Assembly (NCBI RefSeq): GCF_014199415.1
Contig: NZ_JACIJN010000006.1
Location: forward strand, 186,001-250,000
Length of the DNA stretch: 64,000 bases
DNA from: Sphingomonas endophytica
Lineage (GTDB): Bacteria; Pseudomonadota; Alphaproteobacteria; Sphingomonadales; Sphingomonadaceae
Reading direction: 5' to 3'
Part shown: positions 1 to 9,095 of the stretch, piece by piece
Layout of the letters: each line of letters begins with the position of its first letter
Numbering within the stretch: position 1 is the first letter of the stretch
Notes under the pieces: generated by a model
The model's database searches: none
Told to the model about the DNA's origin: nothing
Seen by the model: only the letters and a program-made list of their open reading frames with translations
Position numbers and translations under genes: made by a program

Positions 1-562
1 TCATGCCCACAGCGAACTGTCCTATGCGACTGGCCCGTCGCTCGACCGACTGACGAAGAGCGGGGTCGCGCTCGCCTCGACCAAGTCGGAGGGCAACACC
101 AAGGAAGCGACGATCGACCGTACGGCGGACGGCCGCTGGCGGCTGTTCTACGAATATGCCGCGGACGAGGCGTCGCGCGTCGGGCTGGCGATCGGCATCG
201 CACCCGGCGGGCCGTGGAACGAACAACCCACCCCGTTCATGCCGCGCACCGACAGCTGGGACGACTGGCACCTTTCCACCGGCCCGTTGCTGACCGACGA
301 TCCGGCGATGCCGGTGATGTTCTACAACGGCGCGACCCGCGACGCGCGCTGGCGGATCGGCTGGGTGGCGTTCGACACCCACTATACGCGCGTGGTGGCG
401 CGCGGCATCCAGCCGCTGGTCACCCCGCCCCCGGTCGACGACCGCACCGCGACCGACATCGCCTTCGCCGCGTCGGTGGTGGTCGATGCGCAGGGCGCGA
501 TCTGGCTGTACTATTCGCTGGAAGACCGCCGCCTCGCCCGCGCGCTGATCCGGCGCAGCTGA
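1..562 (+). CDS. GH130-like glycosidase/phosphorylase, C-terminal part (5' end outside window)
   Basis: The reading frame is open from base 2 to the stop at 560-562, so about 186 C-terminal residues are visible and the start lies upstream of the window. The segment has the look of a five-bladed beta-propeller glycosidase: a blade with DWHLSTGPLL, then FYNGATRDARWRIGWVAFD, and a terminal blade ending IWLYYSLEDRRLARALI. The order of these blades and the closing 'YY-x-x-x-D' strand resemble GH130 (mannoside phosphorylase/mannosidase) proteins; GH43 or GH117-like propellers are alternatives. The catalytic residues would lie partly upstream and cannot be judged. The gene ends about 35 bp before a tRNA on the opposite strand. 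Confidence 0.6.
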   Translation, partial: HAHSELSYATGPSLDRLTKSGVALASTKSEGNTKEATIDRTADGRWRLFYEYAADEASRVGLAIGIAPGGPWNEQPTPFMPRTDSWDDWHLSTGPLLTDDPAMPVMFYNGATRDARWRIGWVAFDTHYTRVVARGIQPLVTPPPVDDRTATDIAFAASVVVDAQGAIWLYYSLEDRRLARALIRRS

Positions 563-596
563 TCACTGCGGTGGCGGGATCGGCGGTGTCGGGATT

Positions 597-686
597 TGGC
601 GGAGACGGAGGGATTCGAACCCTCGGTACGGTTTCCCGTACGACGCTTTAGCAAAGCGTTGGTTTCAGCCACTCACCCACGTCTCC
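597..686 (-). tRNA. tRNA-Ser (anticodon GCU)
   Basis: Read on the minus strand, the acceptor arms GGAGACG and CGTCTCC pair, the anticodon stem ACGCT/AGCGT encloses loop TTGCTAA with anticodon GCT, and the T arm carries GGTTCGAATCC. A long variable arm (GTACGG/CCGTAC) marks a class II tRNA, as expected for serine. The discriminator base is G and CCA is encoded (597-599 in plus-strand orientation TGG). Confidence 0.96.
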
Positions 687-844
687 GGGCCGGCGTGAGG
701 CGCGGCTATAGCGAGACGGACCGCAGCGATCAACTGGGTGCGGACGATTTCCGCACATCGCGCTGGCGACTCCGGTCATCGTGCCGTTCATTGCCGCGAC
801 AGCACCGTCCGGCCTATAACGGCGCGATGATCGAGGGGGCAGGC

Positions 845-1612
845 ATGAAGCGGACCGCACAACGCAGCATCAGGGCAGCGCTGCTGGTCGTCGCGCTCAT
901 CGGCGCGCCGCTCGGCGCGGCCGCGCAGGTGCGGACCATCGACCCCAATGCCGCGATCGATGGCGATGTCTCCACCGCCCCGCCGCCGCGCAGCGTCCGC
1001 ACCCCCACCGCCCCTGCGCCGGCACGGCCGCTCCCCGCGACACCCCCGCAGGAGCCCGCACCGGTGCCGCAGACGGCGCCCCCCACCACCGGATCGGAAG
1101 TGCGCGCCGACGCGACCACCACTGCGGCCTCGACCTACAAGCGCGACGATCTGATCGCCGCGGGCGAGGGCGTGTTCGGCAAGGGCGCGGAGGGCTTCGC
1201 GCAGATCATCGAGAACATCCTGAAGGACCAGGGCGAGCCCAACGCCTATATCGCCGGGCGTGAGGCGTCTGGCGCGTTCATCCTCGGCGTCCGCTATGGC
1301 TCGGGGATCATGACCCACAAGGTCGAGGGACAGCGCCCCGTCTACTGGACGGGACCGTCGGTCGGCTTCGACGTCGGCGGCGACGCCAACAAGGTGTTCG
1401 TGCTCGTCTACAACCTCTACGACTCGCACGAATTGTTCACGCGCTTCCCCGGCGCGGAGGGGCGGCTGTATTTCGTCGGCGGGTTCGCCGCGACCTATTT
1501 GCGCAAGGGCAATGTCGTGCTGATCCCGGTCCGGCTCGGCGTCGGATGGCGCGCGGGGGTGAACGTCGGCTATATGAAGTTCACCGAGACCTCGAAGTGG
1601 CTCCCCTTCTGA
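845..1612 (+). CDS. DUF1134 family secreted protein
   Basis: Encodes 255 residues. The start at 845 is chosen because a purine-rich GAGGGGG stretch lies just upstream and the product then begins directly with a signal peptide (MKRTAQRSIRAALLVVALIG, cleavage after AAAQ); an in-frame ATG at 827 is possible. A proline/threonine-rich linker of about 60 residues is followed by the DUF1134 domain (YKRDDLIAAGEGVFGKGAEG through WRAGVNVGYMKFT). DUF1134 proteins are common in alphaproteobacteria and have no established biochemical role; they resemble lipid-binding YSC84-like proteins. It is convergent with pyrC, which ends 22 bp away. Confidence 0.85.
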   Translation: MKRTAQRSIRAALLVVALIGAPLGAAAQVRTIDPNAAIDGDVSTAPPPRSVRTPTAPAPARPLPATPPQEPAPVPQTAPPTTGSEVRADATTTAASTYKRDDLIAAGEGVFGKGAEGFAQIIENILKDQGEPNAYIAGREASGAFILGVRYGSGIMTHKVEGQRPVYWTGPSVGFDVGGDANKVFVLVYNLYDSHELFTRFPGAEGRLYFVGGFAATYLRKGNVVLIPVRLGVGWRAGVNVGYMKFTETSKWLPF

Positions 1613-1633
1613 CGCGCGCCTGACCGGCGGGCG

Positions 1634-2968
1634 TCAGCGCCCGCCCGGAAAGCCGGTCGTCTCGAAGCGGATCGGCGCGCCCTGCGGTGCGTCGCCGAGC
1701 TGGTCCTCCCACATCGCCACCTGCCCGCGCACGATCGTCCCGATCGGCTTGCCGGTCAGCTCCATGCCGGTGAACGGCGACCAGCCGGCGCGCGAGCGCA
1801 GCCAGCGCTCCTCGATCGTCCAGCGCTTCTTGAGGTCGACGATCGTGAAATCGGCGTCATAGCCCGCCGCGATCCGGCCCTTGCCGGTCAGCCCGAAGAT
1901 CCGCTGCGCGCCCGCGCTGGTCAGCTCGATCACGCGCTGGAGCGTCAGCCGGCCGTGCGCGGCATGGTCGAGCAGCAGCGGCAGCAACGTCTGAACCCCC
2001 GGCATCCCGCTCGGGCTCGCCGGGTACGGCTTGTTCTTCTCTTCCAGCGTGTGCGGCGCGTGATCCGACCCGATCACGTCGGGCACGCCCTGGTTGAGCC
2101 AGTGCCACAGACCGTCGCGATGCGCGCCCGAGCGGATCGGCGGGTTCATCTGCGCCAGCGTGCCGATCCGCGGATAGGCCTCCTCGCCGGCGAGCGTCAG
2201 ATGTTGCGGCGTCACCTCGCAGGTCGCGATGTCCTTGTTCTGCCCGAGCAATTCCAGCTCGGCCGGCGTGGTGACGTGCAGGACGTGGATCCGCCGCCGC
2301 GCCGCGCGCGCCAGCCGCAGGATGCGGGTCGTCGCGAGCAGCGCACTCTCATCGTCGCGCCACACCGGATGCGACGACGGATCGCCCTCGACGCGCTCGC
2401 CGGCGCGCGCGTTCATGCGGTCCTCGTCCTCGGCGTGGATCGCGACGCGCCGGTGCCCGCTCGCCAGCACCTCGGCGAGCCGCGCATCCTCGCTGACCAA
2501 GAGGTCGCCGGTCGACGCGCCCATGAAGATCTTCACCCCCGCGGTACCCGGCAGCCGCTCCAGCTCGGCGAGGTCACGCGCATTGTGGTTGGTCGCGCCG
2601 ACGTAGAAGGCATGGTCGCACCACATCCGCCCCTTGGCGCGGGTCAGCTTGTCCTCGATCGCCTCGGCCGAGTCGGTGTTGGGCTTGGTGTTCGGCATCT
2701 CGAACACCGCCACCACGCCGCCCATCACCGCCGCCTCGCTGCCGGTGGCGAGGTCTTCCTTGTGGACCAGCCCCGGCTCGCGGAAATGCACCTGCGTGTC
2801 GATCACGCCCGGCAGGATGTCGAGCCCGGTGCAGTCGACCGTCCGCCCGGCATCGCCGCGCGCCCCGATCGCGACGATTCGCCCGTCGCGCACACCGACA
2901 TCGGCGACAACGGGGCCGCCCGGGGTATGCACCGTGCCACCGGTCAGCAGGAGATCATAGGTCGCCAT
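1634..2968 (-). CDS. pyrC: Dihydroorotase
   Basis: 444 residues, catalysing cyclisation of carbamoyl-aspartate to dihydroorotate in pyrimidine synthesis. The amidohydrolase signature is complete: the zinc motif DTQVHFREPG near residue 60, the candidate bridging lysine in GVKIFMGAS, then AIHAEDE, HVLHVTT and the late catalytic aspartate in GSDHAPHTLEEK. Length fits the class I (about 45 kDa) dihydroorotase/allantoinase branch; allantoinase is the main alternative, but the motif set and genome setting fit dihydroorotase better. The ATG at 2966-2968 gives MATYDLLLTGG, the usual family N-terminus; upstream in-frame codons overlap the divergent ygfZ gene and are rejected. The 54-bp divergent gap must hold promoters for both genes. 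Confidence 0.9.
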   Translation of the reverse strand: MATYDLLLTGGTVHTPGGPVVADVGVRDGRIVAIGARGDAGRTVDCTGLDILPGVIDTQVHFREPGLVHKEDLATGSEAAVMGGVVAVFEMPNTKPNTDSAEAIEDKLTRAKGRMWCDHAFYVGATNHNARDLAELERLPGTAGVKIFMGASTGDLLVSEDARLAEVLASGHRRVAIHAEDEDRMNARAGERVEGDPSSHPVWRDDESALLATTRILRLARAARRRIHVLHVTTPAELELLGQNKDIATCEVTPQHLTLAGEEAYPRIGTLAQMNPPIRSGAHRDGLWHWLNQGVPDVIGSDHAPHTLEEKNKPYPASPSGMPGVQTLLPLLLDHAAHGRLTLQRVIELTSAGAQRIFGLTGKGRIAAGYDADFTIVDLKKRWTIEERWLRSRAGWSPFTGMELTGKPIGTIVRGQVAMWEDQLGDAPQGAPIRFETTGFPGGR

Positions 2969-3022
2969 CGTCAGCCCTTTCCGGCTCTTTCGCGGGGTCG
3001 CCGCTCTCCCTACCTTGGCGTC

Positions 3023-3760
3023 ATGGACGATACCACCCCGGCGACGATGCTGGCCGACCGCGCGCTGCTGCGGCTGTCCGGCGAGGATGTGCGCGGCTTT
3101 CTTCAGGGCCTGCTGACCAACGATGTCGCGGGTGCACTCCCGGTCTGGTCGGGGCTGCTGACCCCGCAGGGCAAGGCGCTGTTCGACATGATCGTCTGGG
3201 CGAACGGCGAAGACATCCTGCTCGACGTCGAGCGTGAACAGCGCGACGCGATCGCGCGCCGGTTGACCATGTACCGGCTGCGGCGTGCGATCACGATCGC
3301 GCCCGAGGACGGGCTGGCAGTGCACTGGGGCCGCGACGCCGTCGGTCAGACCCAAGATCCGCGGCTGCCGGCGCTCGGCGCGCGCTGGCTCGCGCCGCCC
3401 GCCCCGGCGGCGACCGGCTGGCACGCGCATCGCCTGTCGCTGGGGATAGCGGAGGGGGTCGCCGACCTCGGTTCGGGCGAGACGCTGTGGCTGGAGGCGA
3501 ATGCGCGCGAACTGCACGGCGTCAGCTTCACCAAGGGCTGCTACGTCGGGCAGGAGAATACCGCGCGAATGCATCATCGCGACAAGGTGCGCCGCCGGCT
3601 CGTCGTCGCGCCGATCGACGAGAGCGACCCACGCAAGCGCTCGACCTATCCAGATCTCGGCCTGATGGTCACGCTTCGCCGTGCCGACGCGCTGGGTGAT
3701 GCGCGCATCCCGGACTGGTTGGCGGAAGCCATCGGCACCGAAGCCGGTGATGCCAGCTAA
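3023..3760 (+). CDS. ygfZ: Folate-binding YgfZ-like protein (GcvT fold)
   Basis: 245 residues. The C-terminal half contains the family signature KGCYVGQE (with TKGCYVGQENTARM here), whose cysteine is essential in E. coli YgfZ. N-terminal residues DRALLRLSGEDVRGFLQGLLTND match the aminomethyltransferase-like fold. YgfZ/IBA57 proteins assist repair or maturation of some Fe-S clusters with tetrahydrofolate. It is transcribed divergently from pyrC; the start at 3023 is the first methionine and gives a normal N-terminus. The 3' end lies 16 bp before a palindromic repeat. Confidence 0.9.
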   Translation: MDDTTPATMLADRALLRLSGEDVRGFLQGLLTNDVAGALPVWSGLLTPQGKALFDMIVWANGEDILLDVEREQRDAIARRLTMYRLRRAITIAPEDGLAVHWGRDAVGQTQDPRLPALGARWLAPPAPAATGWHAHRLSLGIAEGVADLGSGETLWLEANARELHGVSFTKGCYVGQENTARMHHRDKVRRRLVVAPIDESDPRKRSTYPDLGLMVTLRRADALGDARIPDWLAEAIGTEAGDAS

Positions 3761-3776
3761 CCAACCGTACGCAGTT

Positions 3777-3853
3777 CGTCATTGCGAGCGTAGCGAAGCA
3801 ATCCAGGGCCTCCTGATCCGGCACTGGATTGCTTCGCTACGCTCGCAATGACG
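3777..3853. repeat. Palindromic dispersed repeat, family A, copy 1
   Basis: A near-perfect inverted repeat: CGTCATTGCGAGCGTAGCGA ... CCAGG, a short spacer, then the reverse complement ending CGCAATGACG. Arms are about 32 nt. Copies of the same unit recur at 17023, 48784, 54601, 55833 (half unit) and 62221 in this window, always between genes. Confidence 0.9.
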
Positions 3854-3942
3854 TTGGGTTGAAGCTGTAGCCGCGGCGACGGACCGGAAGAGATCAACGA
3901 TGAAACGCGACCGTCGAACTTACCCGAAGCCATTCCACAAAT

Positions 3943-3973
3943 AAAAAAGGAGGCCGGCTCGCGCCGACCTCCC
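3943..3973 (-). terminator. Rho-independent terminator of the OmpA gene
   Basis: On the minus strand a GGAGGTCGGC / GCCGGCCTCC stem with a GCGA tetraloop is followed by six T residues, about 28 bp after the OmpA stop codon. Confidence 0.85.
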
Positions 3974-4000
3974 TTTTTCCGGTCACCGAAGTGATCGACC

Positions 4001-5134
<1,134 letters not shown>

Positions 5135-5262
5135 AATCCCCTTTCCTTGGTGTCACTACGGACAGCGCAAACTCACTATCGAAAGGATGGTTTCGTCACA
5201 AGTCGACAAATACCGCCCGGTGTGACGCAATTGCCACACTCCGCGGCCCGCGAAAACGCCAG

Positions 5263-5766
5263 TTAACTGGCAATAAGCCCATGCTTTCGCAGCATAATCA
5301 ATATCGCTTCCACACAGGCGCGAAGTTCCGCGTCGATCATCGCACCACTGCTTGGCACGGTGATCGCCGGCCCGCGCGCACCGACCACCTGCACGCCGTC
5401 CACCACCAGGCTGGTGGCGCGGACTTCGCCGGTCTGCCAGCCAATCCCGTCGCAGACCGCCGTCTCTCCGCTCGGCAGATGCCGCGCGCAGAGGCCCGCG
5501 CGCGCCGCGACGAACCGCCAGCCGCCCGCGGTCCAGCCGGCGATCGCCCCCGCCCGTCCGCTCCATGCGCCGGTCGGCGTCGCGCCGACGATCCAGCATT
5601 GCCCCGGCTGCGGCGCGGCGGGTGGCGCGTTGCGGCCGAGTTCCTCGACGGTCGCCTGCACCGCGATGTCGAGCAGCGCCAGCGCCTCGTTGTGCCACAA
5701 TTCCTTCTGCGCCTGCCCCGCCGCCAGCAACGGCAGGCCGAGCCGTGCGCTATCCTCGTCGGTCAT
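5263..5766 (-). CDS. DUF2793 protein at the end of the GTA cluster
   Basis: 167 residues. The opening ARLGLPLLAAGQAQKELWHNEALALLD and following Trp/Gly-rich segment (PPAAPQPGQCWIVGATPTGAW) are the DUF2793 hallmark, known from phage and GTA tail regions; it probably forms part of a tail-fibre or tail-tip structure, but no function is established. The C-terminal part has a short beta-rich segment and then an alpha-helix with no predicted export signal. Its start overlaps the stop of the hub gene by 4 nt, so it is the last gene of the GTA operon, ending 128 bp before the OmpA start. Confidence 0.8.
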   Translation of the reverse strand: MTDEDSARLGLPLLAAGQAQKELWHNEALALLDIAVQATVEELGRNAPPAAPQPGQCWIVGATPTGAWSGRAGAIAGWTAGGWRFVAARAGLCARHLPSGETAVCDGIGWQTGEVRATSLVVDGVQVVGARGPAITVPSSGAMIDAELRACVEAILIMLRKHGLIAS

Positions 5767-7895
5767 CGTCCGTCTCCCTCGATCAAGCTGGTGGTCGCCG
5801 CCGAGGCGGCGAGCGTGCCGAGCTGGCGCACCGCCACCGACATTGCGCCCGCGGGCAACAGCGCGGCGGGCACGGTCAGCGCCGGCGTGTCGCTCTCGAC
5901 GATCCGCGCCGCCGTGCCCGTGCCGATCGTCACCCGATAGCGTTCGCTTTCCTCGCCGAGCGGGGCGTCGCCGTCATCGCGCCATCGCCAGCCGAGCCGG
6001 CTGCGCCGCACCCAGCGCACATCGAGCCCCTCGCGGTCGCGCACGGCGCGCAGCCGCACCGGCGCGGGCGGAGCGAGCGACCGGCCGCCGAGCGCGACCG
6101 TCACCGTCACCGGCTGCGGATCGCCCGCGCCGCTCGCCAGCAGGCGGATCGTGTCGCCGGGCTGCGCATGCGGCAGCGCGATCGTCGCGACGCAGCCGCG
6201 CTCGACCAGCGCGAACCGCGCGTCGGCGCCATGCGCCGGCGCCGCGCTCCCGCGCCGCCCACGCAGCAGCGTCGACAAGCGCCAGCGCCGCGGCGCGATC
6301 TGCTCGGCGTCGCGGAACTGGAGCAGTTCCTCGTCCAGCAACGCGAGATTACCGCCACGATCCAGCGCCGCATCGTCGATCGACAGCAGCGTCAGCGCAT
6401 CATGCGCGAGCTCCACCTCCAGCGTCGCGGCACGATCGACCAGCCAGGCGGTGCCCGCCGCGACCGGCGCCGCCAGCCGCCCGACCACCGCCGGCGCTGC
6501 GGTGCCGCCCGCCTCCTGCCATGTCGCGCCATCGTCGTCGCTGGTCAGCAGCGCCGCGCCGCGCCAGCCCGGCGCAGCGCCGTTCGCCAGCACCGCGAGC
6601 CGCATTGTCTCGCCGCGCGCCTCGTCGAGCGGCGGCAGTTCGGCGGCGACCAGCACCGTCGCCGCCGCCGCGCGATCGGGCGCGGCGCGCACCCGTCCGG
6701 CATCGGCCGGCAGCACGCCCGCCGCGCCGCCCAGCGCCGCCAGCGACAGCGTCACGCCCTGCCCGTCCACCTCGACGCGCGTCACCCGCCACGGCGCCGT
6801 TTCCCCCGGGCACCGCACCGCATCGCCCGGCGCGACCCCGATCATCGTCGCGTCCAGCGTCACATGCCGCGTCACCCGCGCGCGCTCGGCCCGCCTGAGC
6901 ACCGCCTGCGCCAGCCCGCGCGCCTGCCCGGCGTCGAGCGCGGCGGGCAGCTCCTGCGCGTCCTCGCGCCACCCGCCGCCCGGACGCGTCGCCTGCTGCA
7001 CCCCGATCTGATAATCGCGCGCCGGATCGTAGCAGGCGAGACGCACCCGCTGCGGCACCGTTTCGATCGGCTGGCGCCGCTCGGCGATCGCCGCATCGTC
7101 CGCGATCGCGACCGGCGCACCCGGTGCATCCGCCAGCCGCACCGCGCCGCCCGCCGGCACCCACCAGCCGCCCGCGATCGTCGCCAGCAGCTCCAGCGCG
7201 CCCGCGACGCTCTCCGCCCCGGTCGCATAGCCGGGGAGCGTCGCGTCCGGCCCCGCGCCCGTCACCGCCGCGCCGCCCAGCGCCGCCGCCACCGCCCCGA
7301 CCGTCGGCGCGGCGGCGTCGCCGATCACCTCGAAGCTCAGCGACGGCAGCCGGTTGCCGAACGCCTCCAGCGACAGGTGCTCGAACACCGCATAGGCGGT
7401 CCCGCGATACGCCGGCGCCTGCGGCTCCAGCGCGGCGATCAACGGATCGGCGGTCTGCGCCTCGTCGCCATGGTAGAGCCGCATCGTCACCGGCAGCTTC
7501 CAGTCGCCCGCCGCGCCGCGCAACAACTGCCCGTCCGCCCAGACACGCCCGATCCCGACGATCGGCCGCGCCGACAGCGCCACCGCGAACGAGGCGGCGT
7601 AGCGGAAGCCCTCCACCCCCGGCCGCCCCTTGCCGCCCCGCGTCACGCTGCGGGTCTCGGCCAGCTCGGTCGCCCAGATCACGCAGCCGGCGACGCGCAT
7701 CGTCCCGAACACGCGCGGCAGCGGCGTGCCATAGGACGAGCCCTGCACCTTCAGGTCGCTCAGTCGCGCCCCCGCGCGGCGGCGCGACGGCGCGAGGACG
7801 CGCCGGTCGATCGCCTGTCCCAGTACGCCCCCGACCGCTCCGCCGACCGGCCCGCCGATCGCGCTGCCGAGCGCCGTCAGCACCAATGTCGCCAT
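5763..7895 (-). CDS. GTA tail hub/host-specificity protein (g15-like)
   Basis: 710 residues. A glycine-rich hydrophobic N-terminus (MATLVLTALGSAIGGPVGGA) leads into VQGSSYGTPLPRVFGTMRVAGCVIWATEL, typical of the baseplate/tail-hub protein of Rhodobacter capsulatus GTA (g15) and related siphophages. C-terminal fibronectin-like segments (VRLRAVRDREGLDVRWVRRS) probably contact the recipient cell. It follows the NlpC/P60 gene with one base between them and overlaps the DUF2793 gene by 4 nt. RcGTA g15 is much longer (about 1300 residues from memory), so the central part is compact here. Confidence 0.85.
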   Translation of the reverse strand: MATLVLTALGSAIGGPVGGAVGGVLGQAIDRRVLAPSRRRAGARLSDLKVQGSSYGTPLPRVFGTMRVAGCVIWATELAETRSVTRGGKGRPGVEGFRYAASFAVALSARPIVGIGRVWADGQLLRGAAGDWKLPVTMRLYHGDEAQTADPLIAALEPQAPAYRGTAYAVFEHLSLEAFGNRLPSLSFEVIGDAAAPTVGAVAAALGGAAVTGAGPDATLPGYATGAESVAGALELLATIAGGWWVPAGGAVRLADAPGAPVAIADDAAIAERRQPIETVPQRVRLACYDPARDYQIGVQQATRPGGGWREDAQELPAALDAGQARGLAQAVLRRAERARVTRHVTLDATMIGVAPGDAVRCPGETAPWRVTRVEVDGQGVTLSLAALGGAAGVLPADAGRVRAAPDRAAAATVLVAAELPPLDEARGETMRLAVLANGAAPGWRGAALLTSDDDGATWQEAGGTAAPAVVGRLAAPVAAGTAWLVDRAATLEVELAHDALTLLSIDDAALDRGGNLALLDEELLQFRDAEQIAPRRWRLSTLLRGRRGSAAPAHGADARFALVERGCVATIALPHAQPGDTIRLLASGAGDPQPVTVTVALGGRSLAPPAPVRLRAVRDREGLDVRWVRRSRLGWRWRDDGDAPLGEESERYRVTIGTGTAARIVESDTPALTVPAALLPAGAMSVAVRQLGTLAASAATTSLIEGDGR

Positions 7896-7896
7896 C

Positions 7897-8295
7897 TCAC
7901 CCTCCCTGCGGCGTCCAGCGCCACGCTCCTTCGATCGGCCACGGCACCGCCCCCGGCCGCGCCACCACGCGCCGCGCCTGCGCATCGGCATGGATGATCC
8001 CGTCCACGGCGCGCACCGCCAGGTGGAGCTGCATCGCCGCCACCCGGCACAGCAGCACGTCGCCCGGCCAGGCGCCGTCACACGGCTGCAGCGCCGCCGG
8101 CACCGCGCCCGGCGGCACCCGCCCGCGCGCGACCGCATAGTCGCGCGGCAACGTCACCGCCGCACCGGCGCGGCACAGCGCCACCGCGACCACGCCGACG
8201 CAATCCAGCCCCAGCGCCGGGTCACGCCCCTGCGCGCGGAACCGCACCCCGACCAGCGTCCGCGCGGCGGCGAGCACCCGCTCGCCCGCGGTCAT
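7897..8295 (-). CDS. GTA NlpC/P60 peptidase (g14-like)
   Basis: 132 residues. The catalytic Cys32 lies in LGLDCVGVV and the histidine region in MQLHLAVRAVDGIIHAD, as in NlpC/P60 cell-wall hydrolases; family members cut peptidoglycan stem peptides. In the RcGTA the g14 peptidase sits in the tail tip and helps the particle penetrate the cell wall. The ATG at 8293-8295 overlaps the stop of the DUF2163 gene by 4 nt (ATGA), which supports this start over longer upstream alternatives. Confidence 0.9.
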   Translation of the reverse strand: MTAGERVLAAARTLVGVRFRAQGRDPALGLDCVGVVAVALCRAGAAVTLPRDYAVARGRVPPGAVPAALQPCDGAWPGDVLLCRVAAMQLHLAVRAVDGIIHADAQARRVVARPGAVPWPIEGAWRWTPQGG

Positions 8296-9095
8296 GCGCC
8301 GGGCAGGCGGGTCAGCAGGTCGACCCCCGGCAGATACGGCTCGCCGCGGAAGTTCGCGACATTGCCGAACCGCGTCGCGCAGGTCGCCAGCCGCCGGTCG
8401 CAGCCCTCGACGACCTCCACCAACGTTCCCGCCGCCACCGCGAACACCGGCGTGTCGCGCAACGTCAGCACCGCCCCTGCCGAGCGTTCGATCGCGCTGC
8501 TCAACCCGGCGTTCGCGCCCCCGAACCAGCGCAGCACGCCCTCGCCATAGCCGTTGGCGACCGGCTCGGCGGCATCGAGCGTCACCGCCGCGCCCGACGA
8601 GTCCACGACGCGCGCGAACCGCCGCCGCGCCGCCATCGCCACCCGGCACCGCGGGTCCCCCAGCGTCGCGCGGCATGCGGGCGCGGTCACCTCGCTCGCC
8701 GGCCGTTCCAGTTGCGCCTGCACCCCGCGCAGCTCGGCGGTGAAGCCCTGCTCGCGCAGCTCGACCTCGCCGATCCGTCCCTCGCCCAGCGGCACCGCCG
8801 CCGCCGCGGGATCGCTCCAGTCGACCGCGACGATCACCACCCGCGCGCCGTCCCAGCGTCCGGCCAGCAGATCGTCGCGCCGGAACGCGCCGCTGCCCAG
8901 CGCGCCGGTCACCGCCATCGTATCGGCGTCCAGCCCCTCGCCGCGCACGATCGCCGACGGCACCATCCCCGGCGCGGCGCGGTAGGTCACGCCGTCCACC
9001 ACCAGATCGCGGTCGTGATCGGTCAGCGCCAGCATCGCCCCGTCGCGCCGCTCGACGCGCCAGCACAAGGCCTGCGTCACCAGTTGATCGCTCAT
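8292..9095 (-). CDS. GTA DUF2163 tail protein (g13-like)
   Basis: 267 residues. Begins MSDQLVTQALCWRVERRDGAMLALTDHDRD, the usual DUF2163 opening; the middle contains cysteine-bearing motifs (TAPACRATLGDPRCRVAM and GCDRRLATCATRFGN) that match the iron-sulfur-binding hub protein of RcGTA (g13). From the RcGTA structure, this protein forms part of the tail-tip megatron with a 4Fe-4S cluster; that assignment is by homology only. It overlaps both neighbours by 4 nt. Confidence 0.9.
   Translation of the reverse strand: MSDQLVTQALCWRVERRDGAMLALTDHDRDLVVDGVTYRAAPGMVPSAIVRGEGLDADTMAVTGALGSGAFRRDDLLAGRWDGARVVIVAVDWSDPAAAAVPLGEGRIGEVELREQGFTAELRGVQAQLERPASEVTAPACRATLGDPRCRVAMAARRRFARVVDSSGAAVTLDAAEPVANGYGEGVLRWFGGANAGLSSAIERSAGAVLTLRDTPVFAVAAGTLVEVVEGCDRRLATCATRFGNVANFRGEPYLPGVDLLTRLPGA

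Noticed and set aside
1955..3022. Long plus-strand open frame running into ygfZ across pyrC
   Set aside because: It is the antisense of pyrC; residues are Arg/His-rich without a domain. The ygfZ start at 3023 explains the frame's real part.
5565..7997. An 810-codon plus-strand frame opposite the GTA hub gene, and similar long frames at 5360-6898, 9800-10969 and 14205-16391
   Set aside because: High GC removes stop codons from opposite frames. These are Arg/Pro/His-rich shadows, while the minus-strand frames carry recognisable domains and coupled starts.
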